DNA of 27,409 nucleotides from Amphimedon queenslandica (GCF_000090795.2 NW_003546615.1:9999-37407), one strand, 5' to 3'; shown: positions 24,093-27,409, numbered from the stretch's first letter. The notes: a model not told the origin generated them from the sequence alone. Translations and numbers: made by a program.

Positions 24093-26562
24093 TCTTTTAG
24101 ATATTAGGTATCTATACTTACACTCGTAAAGTAACTTTAGATGAATTTGAAAACAAACCAAGAAAAACAATGGTAAACATATCATTAATTGTATTACTAA
24201 TGTTCCTGTTGTTTAGGGTTATGCTACTGTGTCTCATTTCAATGTTGTTCATTACGAGTGTCATGCAGCTGCCATCAAGTAAGTATTATTATTATTATTA
24301 TTATTATTGTTATTGTTTTGTTGTTGTTGTTGTTGTTTAGGTTGGCTAGAGGTAGAGATGAATGGGAGAGTGCTACTCTACAGAATGCTAATACAAGGTG
24401 CAATGGTCTCTTACCAATATGGGGACCTAAAGTATCTGACTCTGCATTTGCATCTGGACTAGCTAAGTAAGTAATCATTGAGAAAGAGAGAGAGATACAA
24501 ATTTTAAGATGTCCCGACTACATGTACATGTAACTTTTAAAATTTGTGGCTTCAAACTACTATAGTACATGTACTTGGTTTTCAGCTAAATTTTGTCAAA
24601 AATTGGCTAGGAGAGAATTTGCCACTTTTATAATTTTTCTCATACATATACATGTTTGCATAGAGAGTTTGAGCTGATTCAGTTAAAAATTAGATTTTTT
24701 ATGAATTTTGAAATTTGTTCAAAATTTGATACTATAAGTTTTAATTTTAACTACTGTTTATTTATTATTTCATTCTCCTATTAGTCATAACAGCTACCTT
24801 CAAGCCTGTACTGGACTGTATGATCCTTCTTTCCGTTCCTATGCTCATGATCTGAGGCTCCTCTTACTTCGTTTTGCTCATGAGAACTCCTTCAGTGCTG
24901 AGTCCGGTGGTGGGGGCCCCCAGAGTAACCTTCACTTGATTCCTTACTTCATTCACGTAGCACTTTATGTGCTTGATACGTTAGTGTGGCTATTTATAGT
25001 AACACTGGTATTTTGTGGCTATTTTTAGAACGAGAGTATTTCAGAGAGAAGAGAAGAATTTGAGTAATGCTCTGGCAATGACTTCTGATAACTGGGTACC
25101 ATCTGCTTATGTGGTATGAAACCTTTTCACTACTTGATCTGTCACTCTAACTCCTCTTCTTATGCCTTCTCTATGTGTCTCTCTCTGTCTTTATTATACT
25201 GTATAGCAGGAAATGTTAGAGGGAATTAAATTTGACAAATTGGCCTTTTGATAGCAATTCGACAAAATTAAAATCTGCCAATCACCCAAAATTTAGCAAT
25301 TCACCAAATTTTACTTCCTTCAAAATTTCCTGCTATACGGTATCTCTTTTTTCTTCATCCTTTCTATACCCTCCCCCTTTCTTTATTAATTCAATAATTT
25401 ACTTTTTTTTCTCCTCCCCCTCTCTCCTCCCTCAGGTTGAAGGTCCATTGTATTCCTGTATACTATCATTATTCATACATTCATTGACTCAATGGGAAGA
25501 AAGCAAGGATTTGCTATTGAGGCAACTATTGGTTCTATCTCATGCTAGGAAAGCAAGCTCATCTCCAATAAAAAAGTATAAACATATTATTATAATAACT
25601 AGAAGAATGTAAAACATTTAAAGGGGCTCAGCCCCCGAGCCACGCTATTGTTGTGCGGTATGACCTTCCTTGTAGCTAGAGAAGCTTTTGGATAGCAGTT
25701 TAGTCTTTTCTTGCTGCAAATGAGCACATACTTGCTGATAGGCCTAGGCGCCATTTTTTCATTGTGACCACACCCACTTTTAATGAAGATTATTTAACTT
25801 TAATAATAGTTAGACGAACATCCTACTTCCGTACAGACTCACTCTTGTCTTAGTGGGCTTCGTCTAATTAGTGGGCTTTGCCCAATTATTCATCCAATTA
25901 GTATGGGCTTTGCCCAATTAATTATAGTATAATGTGATGATGTAATTTTTTTTTCTATTTTTAGTTTACCATCAGGAGATGCACTGCCATACAATGAGTA
26001 TAAACCAGTTTTAGTTTATTTTGGTCTTATTGATTCCATACAGAAATTATTGAAGGTACATGTACTGTAACACAAGAGAAAGAGAAAAATATGCATGTAT
26101 ATGCTTTTATATGTAAAGTTTTAATTAAAATGGATCTTTATTACAATTTCTCCGTTCTGTATTTTTTAAATAGAAATCAGTTCCTGTGAGTGGCAGTGAA
26201 TTACCTCAAGCTGTTTTAGAATATATAAGAAATAATGATAAAACTGTTAATGAGGATTGTGACAAGGTAATTGACATTATATTACATAATAATTATTATT
26301 ATATTAATTAGATATTGTCCAAGTATCAAGATGAATTGTTACCAGCTGAATCGTTTGAGGAATATTGTGATGTAATGGGTGAGTATGTACTTCTCTTATT
26401 GCTCCTCTCTTCAACTTCCTTTCTATTCATGGCTTTGCTTTTCTTCACTTTTTCTTGCCATTTTTATGTTTTCATGGTTCTACAGGTTTGCTTAATGTTA
26501 TTCAAAGTCCGTCTACTTTCCTCAAAGATGTGCTATCACCAGTTACTGTTTCTTCTTCCTGA
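216..26562 (+). CDS. UBR4: UBR4 (p600/Pushover/BIG family) giant E3 ubiquitin ligase, C-terminal part, 57 exons
   Basis: This is a spliced gene whose 5' part lies outside the window. UBR4 is a very large E3 ubiquitin ligase of the N-degron pathway, which also acts in membrane traffic and quality control, with KCMF1 and calmodulin as known partners in mammals. I assembled 57 exons from GT-AG sites (one GC-AG) whose phases agree throughout, giving 2,487 codons and a TGA stop at 26560-26562. The protein follows recalled human UBR4 almost end to end, for example [40 protein letters not shown] and SCCICLEGY. The UBR box that binds N-degrons lies further N-terminal in the family and is not in this window. 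Introns are mostly 44-200 bp; the few long ones hold repeats or nested genes. Exon coordinates are given in the block entries below. Confidence 0.97.
561..1435 (+). repeat. Tandem array A of a ~178-bp satellite-like repeat in UBR4 intron 1
   Basis: Five copies begin with ATGTCCTTATGCTATGTAGA-type sequence at 561, 738, 918, 1099 and 1276 (periods 177-181). Each continues AAGTTTGAGTTGATTCC, TTATGGCCATTTTT, CTGTACTATAGCCCATGG and TTTTTATTACATTTTCTGAT. Copies differ by scattered substitutions and small indels, so the array is not recent. Confidence 0.92.
1488..1635 (+). repeat. ~150-bp dispersed block, copy 1 (downstream of array A)
   Basis: It begins AGCTTGTTCGAAGCTCATAT and runs through GAGTCAATACAAGCTGATAC, then TATTCTCTCAGTATCACCCA, to ATATCAATTACATGTA. 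It is nearly identical to 21218-21381. The middle forms an imperfect hairpin (TGATAC-TG-GTATCA flanked by AATACA and TGTATT). Confidence 0.9.
2472..2760. repeat. Cluster of TACATG palindromic hexamer repeats in UBR4 intron 4
   Basis: Runs of TACATGTACATGTACATGTA type occur at about 2472-2496, 2527-2539, 2555-2576, 2700-2721 and 2741-2752. The unit is self-complementary in tandem. Confidence 0.85.
3211..3404. mobile_element. MITE-like inverted-repeat element, TACCGTAT-ended, in UBR4 intron 5
   Basis: The ends are ATACCGTATAACTCTTTATT on the left and the reverse complement of ATACCGTATAACGCTTTAAT on the right. The inner sequence repeats TTGGCGATT/AATCGCCAA-type motifs. There is no coding capacity. 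Confidence 0.8.
3423..6024 (+). CDS. UBR4: UBR4 exons 6-14: conserved helical repeat region
   Basis: Exons are 3423-3632, 3998-4126, 4279-4440, 4504-4584, 4646-4785, 4831-4915, 5033-5111, 5305-5680 and 5918-6024 (residues 335-790). Recognisable UBR4 stretches include [42 protein letters not shown] and [15 protein letters not shown], then [11 protein letters not shown] at the end of exon 14. Exon 13 holds a Lys/Ser/Pro-rich insert (about 5430-5525), as in vertebrates, where the same place is Ser- and Lys-rich. The region is predicted armadillo-like helical scaffold. The intron after exon 14 (6025-9145) holds the nested TRIM-NHL gene. Confidence 0.93.
3732..3775. repeat. TACATG repeat cluster in UBR4 intron 6
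   Basis: TACATGTACATGTACA followed by a second run, interrupted by AATG and GTATG. It abuts a degenerate 178-bp repeat copy. Confidence 0.85.
3772..3905 (+). repeat. Degenerate single copy of the ~178-bp repeat family
   Basis: GTAGAAAGTTTGAGCTGATA-like start, then a diverged body ending CTTTTTTCCAAAAATTGCCC, in UBR4 intron 6. Confidence 0.5.
4201..4278. repeat. Pyrimidine (CT/CCCT)n tract before UBR4 exon 8
   Basis: A long C/T-only tract that forms the polypyrimidine tract of the exon 8 acceptor (AG at 4277-4278). Confidence 0.8.
4916..4988. repeat. (GA)n/(GGGA)n purine tract after UBR4 exon 11
   Basis: It begins at the donor itself (CTG then GTGAGGGGAGAGAG) and continues for about 70 bases of pure purine. 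Confidence 0.85.
5776..5893. repeat. TACATG repeat cluster in UBR4 intron 13
   Basis: Three separate runs (about 5776-5793, 5838-5849 and 5855-5893) lie between exons 13 and 14. Confidence 0.8.
6025..6914 (+). other. UBR4 intron 14, part upstream of the TRIM-NHL gene
   Basis: It opens with a (TTA/CTA)n tract at about 6033-6073. A small palindrome, AGGGGTTTCCCCT, lies near 6134. The 90 bases before the TRIM ATG are pyrimidine-rich and may be its 5' UTR. No further gene or clear promoter element was recognised. Confidence 0.5.
6915..8996 (+). CDS. TRIM-NHL protein (RING, B-box, coiled coil, filamin-like, NHL repeats), single exon, nested in UBR4 intron 14
   Basis: This intact 693-residue ORF starts at the first in-frame ATG ([12 protein letters not shown]). 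Proteins of this class are RING E3 ligases, and several (TRIM2/3, TRIM71/LIN41, Brat) bind RNA or cargo through the NHL propeller. A RING of C3HC4 type spans residues 19-62 (C19, C22, C34, H36, C39, C42, C59, C62). One B-box covers 106-136 (C106, H109, C117, C120, C125, C128, H133, H136), followed by a charged coiled coil to about 300. A filamin-type Ig domain lies near 330-425, and about six NHL repeats (e.g. [28 protein letters not shown]) reach the C terminus. The order matches TRIM2/3/71, but only one B-box is visible, so no orthology is claimed. It lies in UBR4's own orientation without introns, which suggests a retrocopy or an intronless expansion. Confidence 0.93.
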   Translation: MATKPSSGLRFKLEERLTCPVCLDHYTNPKTLPCLHSFCQHCLEGLPLDKKNETYCLFCPTCRHCTELPDEGVGAFPVAFHLNDLKEMYSLTKKTADLSSPQEATCSDHGKPLEFFCETCDTVICSHCSVRNHKRHEYDLITDSYTKHCQKLRECLSPVEGKKEALKKVLSALAEREGEIRDRGEGVLEEIHKMVKEMINVLCQSERKLTEQAKRVTDAKLKVLSEQMKSAKMSLSLLEEVEDYVEQSLKTGSPQKVLGSKKRMMERMSEATGGINVEELHPKENADFVLSKDIKLLHHIGDIVTSLSTALQQCRVKKVGCFGRQPEEKKVSFSLSMEALDSSVLCVPLSSLRCSLVPVGKGHKPIHTTVTTTSTDPGVYRIQCNLSTRGTHTVKVQVDDVHLEDTSLIIPFNPYLNNITPVCTITEFKRPWGVAITDDNHVIITENDGHCVTILDREEKKVKSLGSEGGNANVKFSYPRGIAITPDKFILVSDDSNRIQKISMDGYLITSVGEKGSGPLQFNTPSGIAISPITGQVYIADSDNHRVQVLNPDLTFSYSFGSEGSANGHFKYPRDIAIDSQGIVYVADTNNHRIQKFFPDNNSVSQFGACGSGAGELSCPVGITMDTAATGLVYVSEAGNARISVFTSDGVFVRNFGSRGSNINQFDYPYGLTFNEDGFLYVCDYNCHRLVVY
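9094..9099 (+). terminator. Polyadenylation signal of the nested TRIM-NHL gene (AATAAA)
   Basis: A canonical AATAAA lies 98 bases after the TRIM-NHL stop and about 45 bases before the UBR4 exon 15 acceptor. UBR4 pre-mRNA also carries it, so using it there would truncate UBR4. Confidence 0.6.
9146..9899 (+). CDS. UBR4: UBR4 exons 15-18: beta-rich, galactose-binding-like segment
   Basis: Exons are 9146-9366, 9421-9549, 9602-9666 and 9767-9899 (residues 791-973). Exon 15 carries the conserved [18 protein letters not shown] and [10 protein letters not shown] motifs. Exons 16-18 are rich in beta strands ([36 protein letters not shown]) and look like a jelly-roll or galactose-binding fold; that fold is my inference. 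The junction of exons 16 and 17 needs a GC donor at 9550-9551, since no GT site keeps the conserved reading [12 protein letters not shown]. The acceptor tract of exon 18 is a pure (TC)n microsatellite. Confidence 0.92.
9694..9760. repeat. (TC)n microsatellite serving as the exon 18 polypyrimidine tract
   Basis: About 65 bases of uninterrupted TC end six bases before the acceptor AG at 9765-9766. Confidence 0.9.
9910..9978. repeat. TACATG repeat cluster in UBR4 intron 18
   Basis: Runs TACATGTACATACATATA and TATGTACATGTACAATGTAC follow directly on the exon 18 donor. Confidence 0.8.
10133..10165. repeat. 33-bp near-perfect palindrome in UBR4 intron 18
   Basis: TTTATGCTATATAAAC, one central A, then GTTTATATAGCATAAA: two perfect 16-bp arms. 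Confidence 0.9.
10227..10472 (+). CDS. UBR4: UBR4 exon 19: cysteine-rich zinc-binding segment (four CxxC pairs)
   Basis: This 82-codon exon (residues 974-1055) begins [16 protein letters not shown]. It contains CxxC pairs at residues 981/984, 995/998, 1005/1008 and 1021/1024, followed by [11 protein letters not shown]. The same spacing occurs in recalled human UBR4 (CPRC, CGNC, CHKC, CNAC) and probably corresponds to the second Cys-rich domain described for plant BIG and fly Pushover. All eight cysteines are present, so metal binding (two zinc ions by count) is expected. It ends [12 protein letters not shown], another family signature. Confidence 0.95.
10619..11686 (+). CDS. UBR4: UBR4 exons 20-24: helical segment with further Cys pairs
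   Basis: Exons are 10619-10741, 10844-10945, 11068-11331, 11452-11543 and 11596-11686 (residues 1056-1279). Family motifs include [61 protein letters not shown] and [20 protein letters not shown] Ser/Pro-rich loop, probably disordered, lies near 11140-11220. The intron between exons 23 and 24 is 52 bp. The intron after exon 24 is the largest in the window (11687-16734, 5,048 bp) and holds an antisense gene and several inverted-repeat elements. Confidence 0.93.
11687..12556. other. UBR4 intron 24, left part: no gene recognised
   Basis: After a short (TTA)n tract the sequence is unremarkable AT-rich DNA. I see no ORF, repeat family or RNA gene in it. Confidence 0.5.
12557..12793. repeat. AT-rich tandem repeat, period ~53-57 bp, beside the 3' end of the antisense gene
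   Basis: GCCTAAAT starts at 12607, 12664, 12717 and 12770. Between these are GTAGCAAACTTATTAAAGAA-type segments. There are about four degenerate copies. Confidence 0.75.
12821..13045 (-). CDS. In-frame continuation of the antisense gene beyond the TAG (74 residues)
   Basis: Directly after TAG 13048-13046 the same frame stays open for 74 codons to a TGA at 12823-12821. It has protein-like composition ([28 protein letters not shown]) and ends KVVYP. Tryptophan-rich beta strands match the character of the upstream ORF. It looks like the natural C terminus of the same protein. A 63- or 93-nt intron ending at GAGTAG would skip the stop in frame, but its acceptor lacks a pyrimidine tract. Confidence 0.5.
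   Translation of the reverse strand, partial: KEGVAMLLLGHGSLRMMCEGTLNGMHANYECWFGQLSIQFEDTFGGRVQLQFSWNADGKWSEVWKVIDAKVVYP
13046..13912 (-). CDS. Uncharacterised protein on the antisense strand in UBR4 intron 24 (288 residues up to an in-frame TAG)
   Basis: This intronless ORF is read from ATG 13912 (context GACAAGATGG, a good start) to TAG 13048-13046; a second ATG follows three codons later at 13903. The frame is open a little further upstream but without an ATG. I recognise no family. The protein looks beta-rich, with many alternating hydrophobic strands ([26 protein letters not shown]). There is no signal peptide or membrane helix, and seven cysteines cluster in residues 250-273. The N-terminal YNNG-MQV-V-V pattern vaguely recalls uncharacterised bacterial proteins, but that is from memory and unchecked. 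The frame continues unbroken past the TAG (next entry), so the gene may be recently disrupted, read through, or wrongly terminated by an error or allele. Confidence 0.65.
   Translation of the reverse strand: MVTMSAIDPALIILVNIYCDMYQTWQEAKVYNNGVMQVSVFVSVNYNGEGVSEDEIIEYVQNNVDIYSLNFGENVQWAKSTTDNGFPHDIDHVANKKESVSPNGFSDIRVPLYFTVPGGGAEGEHRWIAKLNGKQTSTNTPLTVTVETFKVDKNKFEIVDRVKFGCIVLRVLKYTDNAFPSNVQKLVKCFDYQGIKFSGTGGNVWISLMAKKGKKLGGFIQYRETRNIQIAHEAAYGQSQVSRGNFNNHCAHGCIPESCCDCGTEKITFECPCLQYTYELDPDDVDRA
13979..13986 (-). promoter_or_regulatory. Candidate TATA box of the antisense gene (TATAAAAG)
   Basis: TATAAAAG on the minus strand ends 66 bases upstream of the ATG at 13912. A start of transcription about 30 bases downstream would leave a 5' UTR of about 40 nt. 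AT-rich sequence makes chance matches easy. Confidence 0.35.
13987..14824. other. UBR4 intron 24, upstream of the antisense gene: no gene recognised
   Basis: It contains the presumed promoter region of the antisense gene at its left edge. The rest holds no ORF of note. Confidence 0.45.
14825..15036. mobile_element. MITE-like inverted-repeat element, TACCGTAT-ended, in UBR4 intron 24
   Basis: The ends are TATACCGTATAGTGGG (left) and CCCACTATACGGTATA (right), a perfect 16-bp terminal inverted repeat. Imperfect pairing continues inward (GGATAATAAATTTCGTGAA against TTCGCGAAATTTGTTATCC). Confidence 0.88.
15170..15564. mobile_element. 395-bp element with ~95-bp terminal inverted repeats in UBR4 intron 24
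   Basis: It starts TAGACCAGTTGGCGCTAAGT and ends with that sequence's reverse complement. Deeper in the arms, TACCGTAAATAAAGTAAA is repeated inverted at about 15224 and 15510. TA at each end could be a TA target duplication. The middle (15270-15460) is non-coding. Confidence 0.85.
15627..15677. repeat. Perfect 22-bp inverted repeat with 7-nt loop
   Basis: The left arm (15627-15648) begins TGACTGCTCACAATAGAG and the right arm (15656-15677) is its exact reverse complement, around the loop ATTAGAC. It could be a hairpin RNA, a cruciform or a tiny MITE remnant. Confidence 0.9.
15678..16432. other. UBR4 intron 24, right part: no gene recognised
   Basis: Only short chance ORFs are present (e.g. 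66 codons on the minus strand at 16010-16210), with no family resemblance. Confidence 0.45.
16433..16625 (+). repeat. Diverged relative of the ~178-bp repeat, subfamily 2, copy 1
   Basis: It contains TTTTTGATACATAAACATG, GTAGAAAGTTTCAGCTGATT and TTAGATTTATTATGAATTTT. The same order recurs at 24590-24735, so this is a separate subfamily of the array repeat. Confidence 0.6.
16735..20548 (+). CDS. UBR4: UBR4 exons 25-38: long helical repeat region
   Basis: Exons are 16735-16819, 17216-17331, 17398-17500, 17548-17616, 17756-17915, 18160-18307, 18435-18516, 18572-18668, 18931-19129, 19551-19704, 19903-20027, 20180-20216, 20267-20402 and 20464-20548 (residues 1280-1811). Strongly conserved stretches are [61 protein letters not shown] and [20 protein letters not shown]. 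Exon 36 is only 37 bp and the intron behind it 50 bp. The acceptor of exon 29 is a tandem CAGCAG; I chose the second AG because it gives the better family match ([10 protein letters not shown]). Gene models may well miss exons 28 and 36. Confidence 0.93.
16886..17148. mobile_element. MITE-like inverted-repeat element, TACCGTATTTTA-ended, in UBR4 intron 25
   Basis: The left end is TACCGTATTTTACTGTATAA followed by ACGCCTG. The right end is the reverse complement of TACCATATTTTACCAATTAA followed by ACGCACAGGC. The arms are diverged, so the copy is old. Confidence 0.7.
17649..17750. repeat. (CT)n/(CCCCTC)n microsatellite before UBR4 exon 29
   Basis: About 100 bases of C/T lead into the tandem acceptor CAGCAG of exon 29. 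Confidence 0.9.
19323..19521. mobile_element. MITE-like inverted-repeat element, TACCGTA-ended, in UBR4 intron 33
   Basis: The left end is TACCGTAGAGCAGGTATATT followed by TCATC. The right end is GATGAAATATACCTGCTATACGGTA in two parts, pairing over about 25 bp with one mismatch. GTTCTCGTTTC-like and AGAACGAAC-like inner motifs also pair partly. Confidence 0.82.
20575..20755. mobile_element. 181-bp MITE with CAGTCAAACCTG ends in UBR4 intron 38
   Basis: The ends are TACAGTCAAACCTGTCTATT and the near-complement GCAGGTTTGACTATA. Internal AGAGGTGTCCTTATTT occurs twice (about 20634 and 20709). Elements with CAGTCAAACCTG-like ends are widespread in invertebrates. Without it the intron would be 48 bp. 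Confidence 0.8.
20778..23672 (+). CDS. UBR4: UBR4 exons 39-46: helical region preceding the E3 module
   Basis: Exons are 20778-20981, 22585-22656, 22741-22859, 22950-23022, 23080-23177, 23223-23331, 23388-23516 and 23583-23672 (residues 1812-2109). Family motifs include [35 protein letters not shown] and a basic helix [24 protein letters not shown] that precedes the hemiRING in vertebrates too. The acceptor of exon 44 is an AAGGAG tandem (3-nt choice), and the intron in front of it is only 45 bp. The intron after exon 39 (20982-22584) holds the second satellite array. Confidence 0.93.
21008..21080. repeat. TACATG repeat cluster at the start of UBR4 intron 39
   Basis: Four runs of TACATGTA type occur within 75 bases. 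Confidence 0.8.
21218..21381 (+). repeat. ~150-bp dispersed block, copy 2 (upstream of array B)
   Basis: It matches 1488-1635 almost base for base in the same orientation, except for extra ATTATT-type bases in its AT-rich part. Here it precedes the satellite array instead of following it. Confidence 0.9.
21553..22500 (+). repeat. Tandem array B of the same ~178-bp repeat in UBR4 intron 39
   Basis: Copies start at 21553, 21729, 21905, 22085, 22262 and 22421 (periods 176-180, the fifth 159) in the same orientation as array A. The last copy is incomplete. It shares the GTAGAAAGTTTGAGCT and TGTACTATAGCCCATGG cores with array A. Confidence 0.92.
23894..26562 (+). CDS. UBR4: UBR4 exons 47-57: C-terminal E3 catalytic module with hemiRING zinc finger
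   Basis: Exons are 23894-24022, 24101-24172, 24217-24278, 24341-24466, 24785-24979, 25029-25113, 25436-25575, 25965-26055, 26174-26266, 26312-26378 and 26486-26562 (residues 2110-2487, then TGA). The SCCICLEGY motif (Cys 2139, 2140, 2142) and downstream [12 protein letters not shown] match the hemiRING, an atypical RING-like finger that recruits the E2 in UBR4. The following stretches, [20 protein letters not shown] and [20 protein letters not shown], are near-identical to vertebrate UBR4. The chain ends [24 protein letters not shown]; the human tail has the same SFLKD-L core but ends sooner. Candidate metal ligands are all present, so E3 activity is expected. Confidence 0.95.
24042..24090. 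repeat. (ATT)n microsatellite in UBR4 intron 47
   Basis: A run of ATT triplets close to the exon 48 acceptor. Similar tracts lie at 22682-22736 (TTA/TTG) and 24284-24336 (ATT then GTT). Confidence 0.9.
24590..24735 (+). repeat. Diverged relative of the ~178-bp repeat, subfamily 2, copy 2
   Basis: It shares CACTTTTATAATTTTTCTCA, GAGAGTTTGAGCTGATTCAG and AGATTTTTTATGAATTTTGA with the block at 16433-16625. It lies in UBR4 intron 50. Confidence 0.6.
25197..25342. mobile_element. MITE-like inverted-repeat element, TACTGTATAGCAGG/CCTGCTATACGGTA, in UBR4 intron 52
   Basis: The left arm is TACTGTATAGCAGGAAATGT and the right arm is AAATTTCCTGCTATACGGTA. They pair over about 19 bp with one mismatch at the end and continue imperfectly inward (GACAAATTGGC, CCAATCACCC). 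Confidence 0.78.
25617..25925. repeat. Palindrome-rich repeat in UBR4 intron 53
   Basis: It opens with the palindrome GGGGCTCAGCCCC (25623-25635). It closes with three related units: TTAGTGGGCTTCGTCTAATT (25850), ATTAGTGGGCTTTGCCCAAT (25867) and ATTAGTATGGGCTTTGCCCA (25898). GGGCTTTGCCC is self-complementary. The element's true ends are unclear. Confidence 0.45.
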
Positions 26563-26596
26563 TACTGCAGTGTGTGTGTTTCTGCTTTAAATTAAC

Positions 26597-26602
26597 ATTA
26601 AA
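26597..26602 (+). terminator. Candidate polyadenylation signal of UBR4 (ATTAAA)
   Basis: ATTAAA lies 35 bases after the UBR4 stop, followed by a T-rich stretch. It is the nearest recognisable signal, so the 3' UTR may be very short. Confidence 0.45.
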
Positions 26603-27079
26603 TACTATTACTGTTGTGCTTATTATTAGCTCTAGATTGTGCTTCTTTTCCTATCGTTTTCTCTTTAGTACCATTACTTTTTTCTTAAAATTAAATGACA
26701 ACACTACCCATGCAGCTTTTATAATGGCATTATCAGTAGAGCTGTGAACATGCGAGACCTTATGTAGTATGGTATCATATTTGCTAAAGTTTAATGTGTC
26801 ATCTCAGTCCTCAAAAAATTTATAACAAGCAAGGTTATATCGAGAAGGCACAAAATATGAAATTATGAGAAGCATTACTCATTGAAGAACCTTTTTGCCA
26901 ACTGATTGAGGTTTTTAATCATCTAAAGTTAGGCACTGCTGTAGGACTACCAATTGCTGTCATTTGTCTTTCATAAAAGTGAACTCAAAACTGAAATGGA
27001 CAACATTCTTACACCATCATAAAATTAAATTAAAAAGTGCTAGACTATGAGAAAAAGTTAATGTACACATGCATGCTTT

Positions 27080-27136
27080 TAAAAGGTTGTTAGTCTCGCC
27101 ACGCCCTGAAGGGGCGGGGTGAGACTAAAAGGTTGT
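27080..27136. repeat. GC-rich hairpin flanked by 11-bp direct repeats downstream of UBR4
   Basis: TAAAAGGTTGT occurs at 27080-27090 and 27126-27136. Between them is a stem-loop (TTAGTCTCGCC, CGCCCTGAAGGGGCG, GGTGAGACTAA). The layout resembles a small insertion with target-site duplication. Confidence 0.75.
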
Positions 27137-27222
27137 AAGTAGAAGAAAAGGCAAGACTTCATTTTGAGGTGTCAAAATATTAGTAAAAATTTGGAGCAAA
27201 AGCAATTTGATGCAAATTGGAT

Positions 27223-27228
27223 TTTAAT
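27223..27228 (-). terminator. Candidate polyadenylation signal for the convergent gene (ATTAAA on the minus strand)
   Basis: ATTAAA on the minus strand lies about 90 bases after the TAA of the convergent gene, a usual distance for a 3' UTR. The area is AT-rich. Confidence 0.3.
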
Positions 27229-27318
27229 TATTGGACAAATACCCTTTTTGGGCACAAGACATATTAATCTCAAAACAATCACAAAATGTAGTGATATAGA
27301 CGGTGCATGTACCGTATG

Positions 27319-27408
27319 TTATAATAGTTCATACTTCATTCTAATGTTATCAGCAACCTCCCCCTCTCCCATTGCATCTAGTGCTGCTACTAATGATATC
27401 CAGTTTGA
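27319..27408 (-). CDS. 3'-terminal coding segment of a convergent gene, death-fold-like C terminus (partial)
   Basis: On the minus strand, one frame is open from the window edge to TAA at 27321-27319, reading SNWISLVAALDAMGEGEVAD then NIRMKYELL. The W--LV-AL--MGE---A--I--KY pattern is typical of the last two helices of death/CARD-type adaptor domains, which are abundant in sponges and cnidarians. Only 29 residues are visible, so the call is tentative; chance coding cannot be excluded. The gene would converge on UBR4, with about 750 bases between the stops. Confidence 0.4.
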   Translation of the reverse strand, partial: SNWISLVAALDAMGEGEVADNIRMKYELL

Positions 27409-27409
27409 T

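Larger units (their letters stand above)
26563..27318. other. Region between the converging 3' ends of UBR4 and the death-fold-like gene
   Basis: It holds both 3' UTRs by inference, the ATTAAA signals and one GC-rich hairpin insertion. No ORF of note. Confidence 0.5.

Noticed and set aside
19716-25790. CCACACCCACTTT followed by AATGA occurs at about 19720 and 25768.
   Set aside because: Too short to define a repeat family; the flanks do not match.
1-27409. Possible CRISPR arrays, operons or prokaryotic genes.
   Set aside because: The tandem repeats have no spacer structure and the locus is a typical spliced animal gene.

Overview
The window looks like nuclear DNA of an early-branching animal, most likely a sponge. 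It is AT-rich, has many short introns (often 44-60 bp), a RING/B-box/filamin/NHL gene of animal type, and countless TACATG palindromes and small inverted-repeat elements. The species assignment is inference; I could not search a database.

Most of the window (216-26562, + strand) is one gene: the C-terminal part of the giant E3 ubiquitin ligase UBR4 (p600; Pushover in fly, BIG in plants). I placed 57 exons, and the 5' part of the gene lies outside the window. Joined, they give 7,464 nt, a whole number of codons, encoding 2,487 residues plus a stop, with matching splice phases at every junction. The order is: acidic linker (exons 1-5), helical repeats (6-14), a beta-rich galactose-binding-like segment (15-18), a four-CxxC zinc segment (19-24), long helical repeats (25-46), and the C-terminal hemiRING E3 module (47-57).

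Two other genes sit inside UBR4 introns. An intact single-exon TRIM-NHL gene (6915-8996, + strand) has its own AATAAA just before the next UBR4 exon. In the 5.0-kb intron 24, an antisense gene of unknown family (13912-13046, extended to 12821) carries one in-frame TAG followed by 74 more open codons. At the right edge, a minus-strand gene ends convergently with UBR4; its last 29 residues resemble the end of a death-fold domain.

Mobile and repetitive DNA explains most long introns. There are at least six short inverted-repeat elements, five of them sharing TACCGTA-like ends. Two arrays of a ~178-bp tandem repeat lie 20 kb apart, each next to a copy of the same ~150-bp block. There are also perfect hairpins, (TTA)n, (CT)n and (GA)n tracts, and clusters of self-complementary TACATG repeats.
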